Source: Humulus lupulus
Lineage: Eukaryota > Streptophyta > Magnoliopsida > Rosales > Cannabaceae
Reading direction: 5' to 3'
Assembly (NCBI RefSeq): GCF_963169125.1
Contig: NC_084793.1
Span: 37,288,578-37,352,577 of the forward strand
DNA: 64,000 nucleotides
Shown here: piece by piece, positions 45,068-56,638 of the stretch
How the letters are laid out: each line of letters opens with the position of its first letter
Numbering within the stretch: position 1 is the stretch's first letter
Made by a program: the position numbers and the translations under genes
The notes under the pieces: generated by a model
The model's database searches: none
Told to the model about the DNA's origin: nothing
What the model saw: the letters and a program-made list of their open reading frames with translations, nothing else

Positions 45068-46196
45068 TGTTATATTATTTCATATAATATAATATTAGAT
45101 TAAATAATGTGACAAAATGTGATTTGTCACACAAATGTGATTTGTCACACATTGTAACATATTATTGAGAGTCACAAAATTGGACACATGTGTGTGCCCA
45201 AATGTGACATATTTTGGAGTTACAAAAACTATTACAAATTTGTAACTCCCAAATATTACCCAATAATGTGTATATTATATGTTACACATTTGAGATTGGA
45301 TTTCACAAAGTCATGATGATATATGACTGCTGGAGACATGTTTTTAACTCCCAATACGTGTTTGGAGGTTACAAAATCATGTGGGAAAGGATTTGGGACG
45401 TTTTGGAACGTTTTGGAAAAATCACATTTTTGGCTGAAAAAAGGCTGTGGCCGCGGCCACTGTCTTTCCTTGGTCGCGGCCGACAGTGGCCGCGGCCACT
45501 GATGATTCTGGCCGCGGCCAGTGAGGCTGACAGTCTATGTGGTTTTTCAGTTTTTTCCAAATTGAACGGTTCTAACATCCCAAATAACTCCCAAATCTCC
45601 ATTTTAATTCCATAAACATCCAATTAAACATTGGTAACGGCCATGGGGGTTGGTGGAATTTGAAATTCAAAGGGGTATCTCAAACTCTATAAATAGGAGC
45701 CTAATGCTCACTTGTAAGATACACCATTTTCCATCCACAAAGCACTTGGCTGGAAAATACACCATAGAGGCTTGATAATTCCAGAGAGTTATTTCCTAGA
45801 GAGATCCCTTAGTGCTTAGAGAATAGGGGGAAATAAGCTTTTGGACAAAGGTTTTGAACCTTGTTCAAGTTGGTGATCCCCACTGCTCTACACTTTGGTT
45901 GTGTGAGAGTTTGTTTTTTCCATTGGTCTTTTCCTTCTGTTGTTCTTCTTGTATTATTAGTGTATTGAGTTTGAAATCCTCTTCTCTATTTCTATTTACA
46001 TATTCATTGGTATCTTTTGTTTTAGGGTTTTAGATCTTATAATTCTCTTCCTTCTCTTATTTCTATTTACTTGTTTTTTGAGCAATTGAGTTGTAATATT
46101 TATTTAATCAATTACCTTGTCTATTGTATTTTTTGCATAGAGTTGTATATTGGTTTTTCCATATTTCCATTGAGCAATAATATATATTATTTAACA
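45068..46196 (+). mobile_element. Solo LTR I in E
   Basis: 1129 bp, TGTTATATTATTTC...TTTAACA, flanks TAACT (45063-45067) and TAACA (46197-46201), one change. It is the reverse-orientation relative of solo LTR H (55472-56633). TATAAATA lies at 45688-45695. Four GGCCGCGGCC-type palindromes are at 45447-45520. It falls in what looks like the leader intron of the antisense gene. Confidence 0.85.
45447..45520 (+). repeat. GTGGCCGCGGCCAC cluster in LTR I
   Basis: Copies at about 45447, 45472 (decayed), 45486 and 45509 are each near-perfect palindromes, in otherwise AT-rich DNA ~165 bp before the TATA box. Confidence 0.9.
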
Positions 46197-46352
46197 TAAC
46201 ATAGGGTAGCGTGTGACATCACGCGATGGGGCTGAGGCTAACTCATCTCGTACATCAAAAGTAAAACATCCCCCTCCGTACTTCCCCGTTATAACCTTTG
46301 AAAGCTCTTAGGTCGCCCACTAATTAGGTCGTTATGTTCGTTAGGCGATCTG

Positions 46353-49048
46353 ATGGCTCCCGAGAAGAACGCACCCAAAAAGAACGCTCCCAGCTCGTCT
46401 GCTCAGCAGAAGAACAAAGGGAAGAAGGTCACCCCTAAGTCTCCTATTCCCCACTTCGGTCCAGTGGTGGAGAAAGAGGTGGTGGTAGACCCCAACACCT
46501 TCTTTGAGGCAAAAATAATCGTATCCAAGATCACCACTCAAGGGAGGGTGAACAAGATTATGTTGAGCCACAATATCGAGGTTGGGGCCAGAGTTTTCAT
46601 CGCTCGATCTGCTTTCGAAGGGGAAAGGAGCTACTCCCCACTCCAGGACAATTTTGTGGCTTGGAGTAATGAACACTTGAAGGCAGGTGCCTTTCTTCCC
46701 TTTGACCAATACTTCGTGGATTTTCTTAATTTCGTGAAGTTGGCTCCATTTTAGCTCCCCCTAAATTCTTATAGGCTTTTGGCAGGGATGAAGTACCTAT
46801 TTTTGAAGCATGAGTGGGAGGTCCCCACTCTGGCAGATATTTTATATTTCTTCAGCCTCAAAGCCAGCCCGGAACAAAAAGGTCGAGGTGACGGGTTCTA
46901 CTACCTCCCCATGTTCCCCAATTTTGCTACGTTCATCGAGCTCCCAAGCCACTCCGACGACTATAAAGACTTGTTCTTTATGTCGAACAGGTTCCAAAAC
47001 TGTGAACACAGATACTTCAATTGTCCTCGTAAGTTCTTTATTCTCCGACCTCAGCTCGTGAAATTTTATTATTTCCATTATACATGTATTAACTGAGTTT
47101 ATTATTCGTGCAGCCATATTTGCGAGGACGGTGAACTCCATGACCCTTAGGGGTCAGTACAAGAAATTATCTGGGCTGCCCCCCAGTGAGAAGGACTACC
47201 GCCAGATCGTGAATGACGTCACGATGTTGGCATGCAAGTTGATTGGCGAAGGCCAGACGTTGGCCTTAAGGACCCAAGTCACTCTCCCGGTAATCCACAA
47301 GCTCCCACCCTCTCAATAAGAGGCCTTGCCGGCCATCAAAGGAGAGGAAGAGGAAGAGGACAAAGTGCCTCTTCTGCAAAAGAGGCGGGTTCCCGAGACT
47401 GTTCAGGAATCTGATTTAGAGCGAGCTACATCAGGGGCAACAGTCGGCCCCTCCGGCCAAGGCAACCCATATCCTTATAGGGAACTAGATAACGTTGTTG
47501 CCAATTTTAAGTTAGTTATATTTAACCCAAATCAGCTCGTCTATCGTCATCCTAACAACCCAAACCGTAGTATCGCCCTGCTCCAGTGTGTAGACCACTT
47601 GGTGGTGCGTCATGATAGTAGTTATCCTAAGGGTACCATTGTTGTTGATAATACCTTAAATTTTAGGCCCGCCATCTTTGAGGAGTATGGAACCAACCGT
47701 TGGAACTAGCCTTCTCTGCTCTAGGGCGCCTTTGCCCCTGGATTTAGGCAGTATGTAGATGAGTCCAGCCCCGAGGTAGAACCGGAGCCTGAACCTCCTA
47801 GGATCCAAGAAATATTAGTCGTAGAATCTCCTTCTCCTCCAGTAGCCCCAAGGCCAGAGGTCGTGATAATAGACTCGTCCCCCAGCCCGGAGGGTAGGAT
47901 CTTTATTTATTTTCTTTCTGTATGTTTGACTTTATTTGAGAACTAATCCTCTTTTGTTTTTTTTCATGCGAAGAGATGGAACAAACCGGAGCTCCTGACC
48001 TCTGTACCACTTTCTAGGCTGGGAAAACCGGCACAGGCCCTATCGTGAAGAGGCCCAGACTTACGAAGAAAGCCCCTGGCAGCGGGAAACGTCTCAAAAT
48101 CCCCTGCTAAGGGGAAAGGCACGAGCTCGACAGCTCTGGTGTCTTCCATTACTCAAAGGAGGATTCCTCCTCCTCTTCCTCCACCTCGGTTCATGCATCG
48201 GGATCAAGTAATACAAGCTGATCCTCCAGCTCCTCCTGCCCTAACTGCGACCGACCGAATACCAGTGGATCCCCAGGATCTAGAGAAGATCCCTGAAGCC
48301 TTTCGTGGGATCCTTTACGAGACGGCGAGCCACATGGTGGGGCACGCCTATAAGGCCACCTCGAGGGACTTGAGGACTATCGAAGATTGGAGCCAGGAGA
48401 ACGTCATGGAGTCAGCCTTGGGGATGAACCTCACAGTAAGTTATCCTTCCTTGGTGACATCTTTCTTTTTATCACGTCAAAGGATGTATCTTATTTGCCT
48501 TGTTATTTTTCAGTCTGCCCTAGCTTAATATTGCAGAATAGCCCGGGCTAGGGATAGAAATAATGAGCTCCATGCCAAAATCAATGCCGCCAAGACTTCC
48601 CTGACCGTTGCTCAAGAAGACAAGCAGCCCGCCAAAGCTGCCATTGTGGCTGCTCAAAAGAGCGAGTATGATGCCAAGTTTGCTCTCGCTTCGTCCCAGG
48701 AAAATGAGCAAGCTGCAAAGATTGCCTTGGCTGCTCTCCAGGCTCAAACTGCACAACTCCAGGCCGAGGTTGATGAAGCCAAAGCAAAATAGCTCGAGGC
48801 CGAGGGTGCAGTCAAAGAAGAAAAGGCGGCCTCATTTTCGTCCATGGAAGATATGTTGTACCATTGCTAGGCCTTTAACCAGGATGGCAACTTTTCTTTC
48901 ATGGCTCCCGCACTGTGGGATCCGTACCTTGAAAAATTCAAGGCTCGGATCTTGCAAGAACCGTCGAAAATTGGGGATGCTTCTACGGCGGGCGAGCAGG
49001 AAGGCGAGGAGGTTACATCCTTAGAGCGACCTGGAGGAGCCCAGTGAC
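46353..49048 (+). pseudogene. Antisense multi-exon extra gene of E (Transposase_28-like)
   Basis: Plus strand, opposite to gag-pol. From the ATG at 46353 (MAPEKNAPKKNAPSS, Lys-rich) it reads NFVAWSNEHLKAGAFLPFDQ and FVDFLNFVKLAPF, wording of the plant 'putative gypsy type transposon' domain. Intron 1 is 47029-47113 (GTAAGT...CAG), joined in frame to IFARTVNSMTLRGQYKKLSG. Further likely introns are about 47899-47972 and 48436-48538. The last exon is Ala/Gln-rich coiled coil (AAKTSLTVAQEDKQPAKAAI) and ends near NQDGNFSFM and the TGA at 49048. Stops at 46752, 47319, 47709 and others, mostly CAG-type, show it is dead. Function unknown. Confidence 0.75.
47029..47113 (+). other. Intron 1 of the antisense gene
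   Basis: Donor CTC/GTAAGT and acceptor TCGTGCAG/CC, 85 nt and T/A-rich. Joining the exons splits one Pro codon and restores the frame into the next conserved block. Confidence 0.7.
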
Positions 49049-49199
49049 AATTTTTTTTTCTTTTTGTTTGTTTTATTATTTGTTTGTAAACAATTTCCCT
49101 TGGGTTCTATTCGAGATTTTTCTCCTCGAGACAATTTTATTTTCAATTTATATATCTAATCTCTTTTATCTATTAACCTTTCCTTTATTATCTCTCATG

Positions 49200-49620
49200 T
49201 TTATGACTCCTTAGACTTGTACACGAGATTTTAGGAATCGATTTTCAGATTGAGATAGATATTTTAAGCTCAATTATATCAAAATTTTATGTGTTGATTT
49301 ATATCATACCTGTTAAGAATTAGACCTTGGACCCGGTTATATCCGAGATTTTAAATATTTTAAACTTAGTTCGTGTTAGGTTTATTGATTACTCGAGCTT
49401 TAAAAATCCCTTGATTTTAAACAATTTTCCCAACTTCCCAAGTTTTGTACCTGGTTGTATCCAGGGTTTTAAATGATTAAAACTGAGTTTATGCTAGGTT
49501 TATTGACATCTCAATCTCTTAAAAGGCTGTCGAATATTCAATTTTCCAAGCTTCTAAGTTTTGGACCTGGTTGTATCTAGGGTAGTTTTATACCTAGTTG
49601 TATCCAAGGTTTTAAATAAT
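49200..49620 (-). repeat. ~118-bp tandem repeat in the E 3' spacer
   Basis: Units share ACCTGGTTGTATCCAGGGTT and GGTTTATTGA and begin near 49213, 49331, 49449 and 49565, with a short extra copy at 49592. They lie between the integrase end and the antisense gene, the same zone as the T1 repeats. Confidence 0.8.
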
Positions 49621-49823
49621 TTAAACTTATCCAGCGATCTTACTCTAATCCACCTTGGGTTAAATGCCCCCCAAGTAACCAGAATGTAGAGACTTTCTTG
49701 GTTGCTTTTACAAACATCAATACACGAGGCTAAGATAACCTTAACAAGAATTTTTTTTAATAATCCATTTGTTATTTAATTAAATGGCTTTTATAATTAA
49801 GTCTTACATGGATGACTGTACTA
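49621..49823. other. E spacer after integrase
   Basis: AT-rich non-coding sequence between the tandem repeat and the integrase stop. Confidence 0.6.
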
Positions 49824-51076
49824 TTAATAATACTTTTTTAAATGCATGGAGTTCCAGGTCCGTGGGACCATCTCCCCATTTAGCTTAATTATCTTGAAGG
49901 TTCCTTCATGCAAAACTTCCACGATCTGATATGGTCATTCCCAGTTTGGGCCTAAAACACCGTCCTTAGGATCCTTATTCGCCAAAAAGACCCTTCGGAG
50001 AACCAGGTCACCTAATCCAAAACTACGTCTCTTGACGTTAGAATTAAATTAACAAGTGATTTTTTGTTGATAATGGGCAAGTTGTAGCTGCGAATCCTCT
50101 CGTTTCTCATCAATCAGGTCGAGAGATGTGTTAAGTAATTCATCATTCTGTTCCTGGCTAAATGTCTTTTGTCTATGAGTGGTTACCACAGCATCGACTG
50201 GAAGGACGACCTCGCTTCCAAAAGCTAAGGAGAAAGGAGTGTGTCCCGTGGAGGTTCTGTGAGTAGTTCAGTATGCCCAAAGTACTTGTGGGAGCTATTT
50301 GGGCCATACTCCTTTGGCCTCGTCTAACCTTTTCTTAAGGCTCGCCTTTAGGGTTTTGTTCACAGCCTTGACCTGCCCATTGGCCTGTGGATATGCTATT
50401 GAGGAGAAACTCTTAATAACGCTGTATTTTCACAGAAGTTAGTGAAGAGATCACTATCGAACTGGGTCCCATTGTCTGACACGATCTTTTTAGGAAGCCC
50501 AAACCGACATACAATATTCTTCACCACAATGTCCAGGACTCTCTTTGAAGTGATGGTTTCCAAAGGCTCGGCCTCTACCCACTTCGTGAAATAGTCGATT
50601 GCCACCACTGCATACCGAACTCCTCCCTTTCCCATTGGTAGGGACCCTATTAGGTCGATTCCCCACACCGCAAATGGCCACGGGGATGAGATCATTGTTA
50701 GCTCGACTAGAGCAACTCAGGCAACTATGGTGAAATGCTGGCATTTGTCGCATTTCTGAACATACGAGATCGAGTCTTTTGTTAAAGTGGGCCGAAAATA
50801 GCCCTGCCTCAGTACTTTTAGTGCTAGGTTTTTCCCGCCAACATGATCTCCACAAAAGCCTTCATGCACTTCTTACAGTATGTTTTTAGCTTCCTCGGGC
50901 AAAACACACCATAGGAGAGGCGATGAATGACCACATCGGTATAATGTACCATCCACTATCACATACCTCAGATCTTGATAGAGTATTTTTCTTGGATCCT
51001 TTCTTTCCTCAGGTAGCCTTCCCGTTGTGAGGTATTCCATTATGGGGGTCATCCAGGTCGATCTTGTGTCTATCAT
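49824..51076 (-). pseudogene. E integrase
   Basis: Minus: zinc finger VHEGFCGDHVGG to CDKCQH (about 50870-50740), core WGIDLIGSLPMGKGGV with AIDYFTKWVEAEPLE, and KIVSDNGTQFDS (catalytic Asp kept), in an open block 50695-50396. The Glu region and C-terminus are frameshifted but recognisable, ending MVPRTWNSMHLKKYY at 49824. The N-terminal part (51076-50873) keeps RYVIVDGTLYRCG. Confidence 0.85.
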
Positions 51077-51570
51077 CTCAACCTATATCACGCTCGGATT
51101 CTCCAAGAACTCCACTAGCACGACATTCAAAGTCTCAGCTTCCTTGGTGGTGGCAAGCCTTTCCAAAGCGTCAGCATTAGAGTTTTTCTCGCGAGGTATC
51201 TATTCAACAGTACCGTACTCAAATTCGGATAGCTCCCCATTCACCTTAGCTAGGTAAGCCACCATCTTGGTGCCTCGAGCTTGATACTCCCCAACACTTG
51301 GTTAACCACGAGCTGAGAATCGCTATAACACTAGACGACCTTTGCTTTGAGCTCCTTCGCCACTCTCAGTCCAGCCAGTAAGGCCTCATATTCGACTTTG
51401 TTGTTAGATGCTTCGAATCCAAATCTCAGAACTCTATGGAATCGATGCCCTTCTGTGGAGATTAATATGATCCCAGCTCCTGATCCATTCTTGTTTGATG
51501 ATCCATCTACGAATATTTTTTACAACTCTTACACCGATTCCTTCAAAAACTCCTCTTGAAATCTGATGCA
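51077..51570 (-). pseudogene. E second (archaeal-type) RNase H
   Basis: Minus: LLKIFVDGSSNKNGSGAGII, FEASNNKVEYEALLAGLRVA, YSDSQLVVNQVLGEY and REKNSNADALERLAT. The Asp, Glu, Asp, Asp set is present; two in-frame stops (near 51330 and 51200) interrupt it. Better preserved in motif than the T1 copy. Confidence 0.85.
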
Positions 51571-53140
51571 TTCAGCCACAAAATCAGCAAGGGTCTGACT
51601 TTTGATTGAGGTCCGTGACACGTACAATATCTCGAACTAGCTGAGTTCAACTGCCCATTTTAAAAGACGTCCTGACGTTTCAGGTTTTTGCAATACCTGC
51701 CCTAAAGGTTGGTCGGTCATGACGTTGATTGAATGGGACTAGAAATATGGTTCGAGTTTCCTGGAAGCCATCAGACAGAATGCCAGCTTTTCTATGAATG
51801 GATTTCATGATTCAGCTCCGAGAAGTCTCTTGCTTATATAATACACCGATTTTTTAGCACGCCCTTCTTCTCAAACTAACACGACACTGACTGCATTTTC
51901 TGTTACGATCAAATAAAGGAATAGAGGCTCTCCAGACAGAGGCTTAGACAATACTGGGGGCTCGGCCAAGTGTGTTTTTAGGTCAAGGAATGTTTGCTCA
52001 CACTCCTCAGTCCATTCAAACTTCTTGTTTCCCCTTAGCAAGTTGTAGAATGGCAAGCATTTGTCAGTGGATTTTGAAATAAAATGATTCAAAGCTGCTA
52101 CCCTTCTAGTCGGGGTTTGAACTTCTTTGCACGACCTGGGCGAGGGCATTTCTAACAGTGATCTGATTTTATCAGGATTCGCCTTTATCCCCCTCGTATT
52201 GACTATGAACCCCATAAATTTTCCCGATGCTACTCTGAAAGTATACTTCTAGGGATTCAGCCTCATACCATACCTCCTTAAGATCTCAAAACATTCTTTT
52301 AGATCAGATACATGGCTACCGACAGTCTTGTATTTAACAAGCATATCGTCGACATATACTTCCATATTCCTCCCGATCTGATCAACAAACATTTTGTTGA
52401 CTAATTTCTGATAGGTAGCTCCGGTATTCTTCAGCTTGAAGAGCATGACTTTGTAACAATATACATTAGTTGGGGTCATAAAGCTAGTATGTTCTTGGTC
52501 CACAGGATTCATCGCGATCTGGTTATATCCAGAATACACGTCCATAAAGGACATGAGCTCGTGACCTGCTGTGACATCTACCAACTGATCAATCCTTGGT
52601 AGTGGGAAGCAATCCTTGGGGCAAGCTTTGCTCAGGTAGGAGAAATCAAGCAGGTCCTCCATTTTCCGTTTGGCTTTTGGACCAGCACGGGATTGGCAAC
52701 CCAGAACGGGTATTTTTCTTCACGAATAAACCCGTACTTTAACAGTCGAGCTACTTCTTCCTCTAGTGCTTCAGTTCGAATTGTTCCCAAACGTCTCTGT
52801 TTTTGGGATTTTGCAGGCACGTTCTTTTCCAAGTTTAGAGTGTGCATGATTACACTCAGGCTTATTCCCACCATGTCTTCATGTGACCAGGCGAAGACGT
52901 CCAGATTCTTTTGTAAGAAATTGACCAGTTCCTTCTTCCTTTCATCATCAAGATTTTTTCCAATCTTAACAACTCTTGAAGCCTCTTTGGGATCTATACT
53001 TACTTCCTTGAGCTCCTTAATGGCCTGGAGCTTTGACCTATCCTCGCCCATTCGTGGGTCAATGTCATCATGTGGGACGACGTCGCTATCCTTTTCTTCT
53101 TGAGGTTCTTTCGTCCCACAAATGTCTTCCACTTCCTGGG
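51571..53140 (-). pseudogene. E RT leader, reverse transcriptase and gypsy RNase H
   Basis: From solo LTR G downstream: RT leader with NLDVFAWSHEDMVGI and YPFWVANPVLVQKPNGKWRT (53132-52632); a frame change; FPLPRIDQLVD, FMDVYSGYNQIAMNP, KNTGATYQKLVNKMF and catalytic MEVYVDDMLVKYKT (52662-52249); a stop; GKFMGFIVNTRGIKANPDKI and ALNHFISKSTDKCLPFYNLL (52215-51871). RNase H follows with YISKRLLGAE and FIEKLAFCLMASRKL. The YVDD motif is intact, unlike T1. Confidence 0.9.
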
Positions 53141-53582
53141 ACTCCTGTAGAGTCCAAGAACTTTACTTAGCTAGTTAGATAGTAGTATTATAGTATTTAT
53201 AGTATTATCTTTGTAACTGTGGATTTTTGGTTCAGACCGGGAATTATTTGGACACTCATAGTAGTACTTATAGATTTTCTAAGTTTAATCTATAGTTTAA
53301 GAATATTAATTTTAACTTAAGGTTTGATTAATATGACTAATATTAAGGATAATATTTATTATACTATAAGGTTTAGATAAGGACCAATAGGATTTTAAGC
53401 ACATGTTATGAATGGGTGATTAAGGATTAAGTATTTTAAGGATTAAATTTAATAAGGGTAAAAGTTTGAATGCTATAAGGTCAGTCAGCAGCTTTGAATA
53501 CGTTGAGGGCTTAGTCAAGGTTGTTTACCCCATTCAAACTTAGCTAAAAATGTGTAATTTCGTGTTTAATTAATTAGCGTGT

Positions 53583-53715
53583 GCCGATATATCGCAGCTA
53601 TAGGGGGCGATATATCGCAGCACGTAGATACGGAAAACACGAGACGATGCACGACAGCCTCGGGCATACTGACCCAGGCAATATACCGCCTACAGGGGGC
53701 GATATATCGCCCCCT
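53583..53715 (+). repeat. GCGATATATCGC cluster in LTR G
   Basis: Variants at about 53584, 53607, 53679 and 53698 are palindromic around TATA (for example GGGCGATATATCGCCC). The cluster ends ~180 bp before the TATA box. Confidence 0.9.
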
Positions 53716-54440
53716 TCAGTATATTTCAAAAGTTTTTGAATTCTTTTTCCTTTCAGCCATTCAATGTCTTGATAAGTCCAGCACCTTTTTGAACGAGTCT
53801 TCAGCCTCTGCTGAACGATTATTCAAATTATTTTCACCTAAAAAGCTATTATTTGTATTCAAGTAAAATTTAGATCCTTTCATTCCTAAACTCTATAAAT
53901 AGGACCTAGTACCCAACCATTATTCATCTTTTGCTCTAAGTTCAGAGGCTGCAAGTGCTAAGTGAGTGTGAGAGTGTAAACACCTGGGTTGGGGAATCAT
54001 AAGCTTGATCATTATAAGCTTATCAAACACTTGGGGAAGTAAGGTTTCATAGTATTTTGGTTCGAGGTCTAGATTGGTCTACAAGTCTTCAAGGTATTTC
54101 TATACCCTAGTTCATTGGTATTATGTTATTTTCTTTCTCATAGTCTTCTACTCAGTCTTCTAACCTCATTCTTATTTTGGTTAGGAAATCTAAGAACTTG
54201 CTCATAAGTTTTTGGTAAGTATGTTTCTCAAAGGTTTAGTCATTCCATTCCTTCCATTCTTTTCATTGCTTTTTCTTCAATCTACTCACCCTGTTATATA
54301 TGGTTTTAGGAGTGTTCCAAAAGTCCCAACGCTGTCCTCTTATCCCGGTAACTTTGGTAAGGAAAATATGATAGAATCTATATGTTTTATGCTTATGTTA
54401 TCTTATGTTTTATGTTATGAATATGTATGTTTGTAGGCTT

Positions 54441-54565
54441 GGGCATATGACCCATATGACTAACAAGACCCCAAATAGATTATGGGCATATGACCTACTT
54501 AGCTAGTAGGACCCCACTAATCTCATGGGCATATGACTTGTTTAGTCTATGGGACCCCAAGTAAT
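54441..54565 (+). repeat. 43-bp tandem repeat in LTR G
   Basis: TGGGCATATGACC at about 54441, 54484 and 54527, each followed by GACCCCA text ~25 bp later. Confidence 0.85.
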
Positions 54566-55046
54566 AATGGCCATTATAGTATGTGTATGTAATAAGTGTT
54601 ATGTTATGTCTTTATGTTTTTTATGAAATTTATGTATATGAAGTATGTATTAGATTTTCCTTGCTGGGCATTAGGCTCATTCCTTTTTGTTTAAATGTGC
54701 AGGAAAATAGCTATTAGTGGCGGTAAGGTTCGTGGACGCTTGGAGATTGTGTATCGATGGTGAATGGATTCAAGGAGTTGAGAGTTCGATTTCGAGGATG
54801 TAGTCTTTTATTTATGGGTTTATGTGTAATTTTTCCGCACTTTCTATGTAACTCCTTTATTTTAAATTATGTTTTGTTTTTAAGACAATGGGATCCCATA
54901 TCCTACTTATTTTGTGAAAGTAACTCTTATTTCTACAAGTTTCCAATAAAGTTATGGTATTTTCGCAAATGTAAGTTTTATTAAGGATTTGTATGTATAT
55001 TTTGTTAATGGTCCAAAAGTCTAGAGTAGTGGGTCATTACAACTCC

Positions 55047-55471
55047 TCACCTCCATCACTTATTGCCATAGCTTGCAGCCTGGGTTGTAATTTTCCCTTC
55101 ATAGAGATGTTATAGCATTCCCTGGTAGCGAGTTAATCGCCTCTGACAGTGCATATCCCCATAGCTGAGGGAAACTTGATGGCTAGGTGGCGGATAGAGG
55201 TTATGGCTTCAAATGCCATCAACGCAGGTCGGACCAAAATTGCATTGTATGCAGTTGGACAGTCGATCACAACGAACTCAAGTAACTTGGAAACAGTTCG
55301 TGAGCCTTCTCCCAATGTTACCACTAACTCGATCTTCCTGATGGCTGCTGATCCTTCACTAGAAAATCCGTACATAATCATTGAGGTCGCCTTCAATTCT
55401 GTTACAGACAACCCGATCTTTTCGAAGGTAGACCTGAAAAGTAGATTCACAGAATTCCCGTTATCTACTAG
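55047..55471 (-). pseudogene. E protease
   Basis: Minus: DNGNSVNLLFRSTFEKIGLS with the DNG form of the aspartic protease loop usual in Tat elements, KIELVVTLGEGSRTVSKLLE, and AYNAILVRPALMAFEAITS. Solo LTR H splits it just before the active-site Asp, leaving the first strand ANRRVWRTLV on the far side (56639 on). Solo LTR G ends it on the other side. Confidence 0.85.
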
Positions 55472-56633
55472 TGTTAGGAAAAAATTGTTTTGCCTCAATG
55501 GAAATGATTATAATATTACAACTCTATGCAATAATATTACAAATAAACAAGGATTGATTAAATAAAGTGTTACAACTCTATAACTGAAAGTTACAAATAA
55601 ACAAAGGAAATGAAGAAGATGATGAAGAAGAAGAGAATAGTAAAATACAACTCTAAGCAAAAGGTTACAAATAAAGTAAAGTGTTTGAAACAAAAGAAAA
55701 GAAAAGATTACAACTCTTGAACAAGAAATACAAGTAATAGGAACAAGAGAATAAGAAGAAAACAATACAATAGAAAGAAGAACAGAAATACAAGAAACTC
55801 TCACTTACACAACCTAAGTGAAGAGGGTTGGGGATCACCAACTTGAACAAGGTTTAAAACCTTTGTCCAAAAGCTTATTTCCCCCTAACTCAAGCACTAA
55901 GGGATCTCTCTCAGATATTGGAAAATCTTTCTAGAATTATCAAGCCTCAAGGTGTTTCTAGCCAAGTGCTCTAATGGATAGAAATGTTGTGTCTTTCAAG
56001 TGAGCTATAGGCTCCTATTTATAGAGTTTAGAGACACCCTTTGAATTTCAAATTCCACCAACCCCCATGGATGTTACCAATGTTTAATTGGATTAATATG
56101 GAATTAAAAAGAGATTTGGGAGTTATTTGGGTTTTTTGAGCCGTTCAAACAAAGATTGAAAAATTGAAAATTGGTCAGTTTTTGGCCTGTGGCCGCGGCC
56201 AGAGACATTAGTGCCTGCGGCCACTTGTCTCTGACCCACAGGCCGCGGCCACTGAATGTTGGTGGCTGCGGCCACCGACCAATTTCAGCACAAAAATATG
56301 TTGTTTTTCCAAACGGTTCCAAACCCTCCCAAATGATTTTGTTACTCCCAAAACACATTATTGGGGAAAATCATATCTCTAACAGCCATATCACATATGG
56401 ATTTATGAAATTCATCTCAATATTGTGTAACAACAATTTTACACAATAAAGGGTAATATTTGGAAGTTACAAATTTGTAACACCAAATATGTTACATTAT
56501 TTGGATATATCTCATATATGTAACTCTCTATTATATGTTACAATATGTGACACACTTTGTCACATTTATTTAATCTAAAACATTATATTATAATATAATA
56601 TAATATTACATTATATTATAAAATAATATAACA
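55472..56633 (-). mobile_element. Solo LTR H in E, TSD ACTAG
   Basis: 1162 bp, TGTTAGGAAA...ATATAACA with ACTAG at 55467-55471 and 56634-56638. It matches LTR I in reverse orientation. Minus TATA at plus 56016-56023. GGCCGCGGCC-type palindromes at 56189-56276 lie ~165 bp upstream of it. Hydrophobic open frames inside are AT-rich by-products. Confidence 0.95.
56189..56276 (-). repeat. GGCCGCGGCC cluster in LTR H
   Basis: Copies at about 56189, 56213, 56239 and 56262 (two decayed to CTGCGGCCAC). Same motif, spacing and TATA distance as in LTR I. Confidence 0.9.
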
Positions 56634-56638
56634 ACTAG

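Larger units (their letters stand above)
53146..55041 (+). mobile_element. Solo LTR G in E, TSD ACTCC
   Basis: 1896 bp, TGTAGAGTCC...GGGTCATTACA, with ACTCC at 53141-53145 and 55042-55046. TATAAATA at 53894-53901. Near-palindromes around GGCGATATATCGCC lie at 53583-53715. It has the late LTR text CTTGCTGGGCATTAGGCTCA also seen in the Tekay LTRs, so it is probably of that family. No ORF of note. Confidence 0.95.

Noticed and set aside
45369..45623. Frames through the GGCCGCGGCC cluster
   Set aside because: Caused by the palindromic repeat in LTR I; not conserved as protein.
55508..55850. Leu/Phe-rich minus frames resembling membrane proteins
   Set aside because: They lie within solo LTR H and reflect AT-rich composition.
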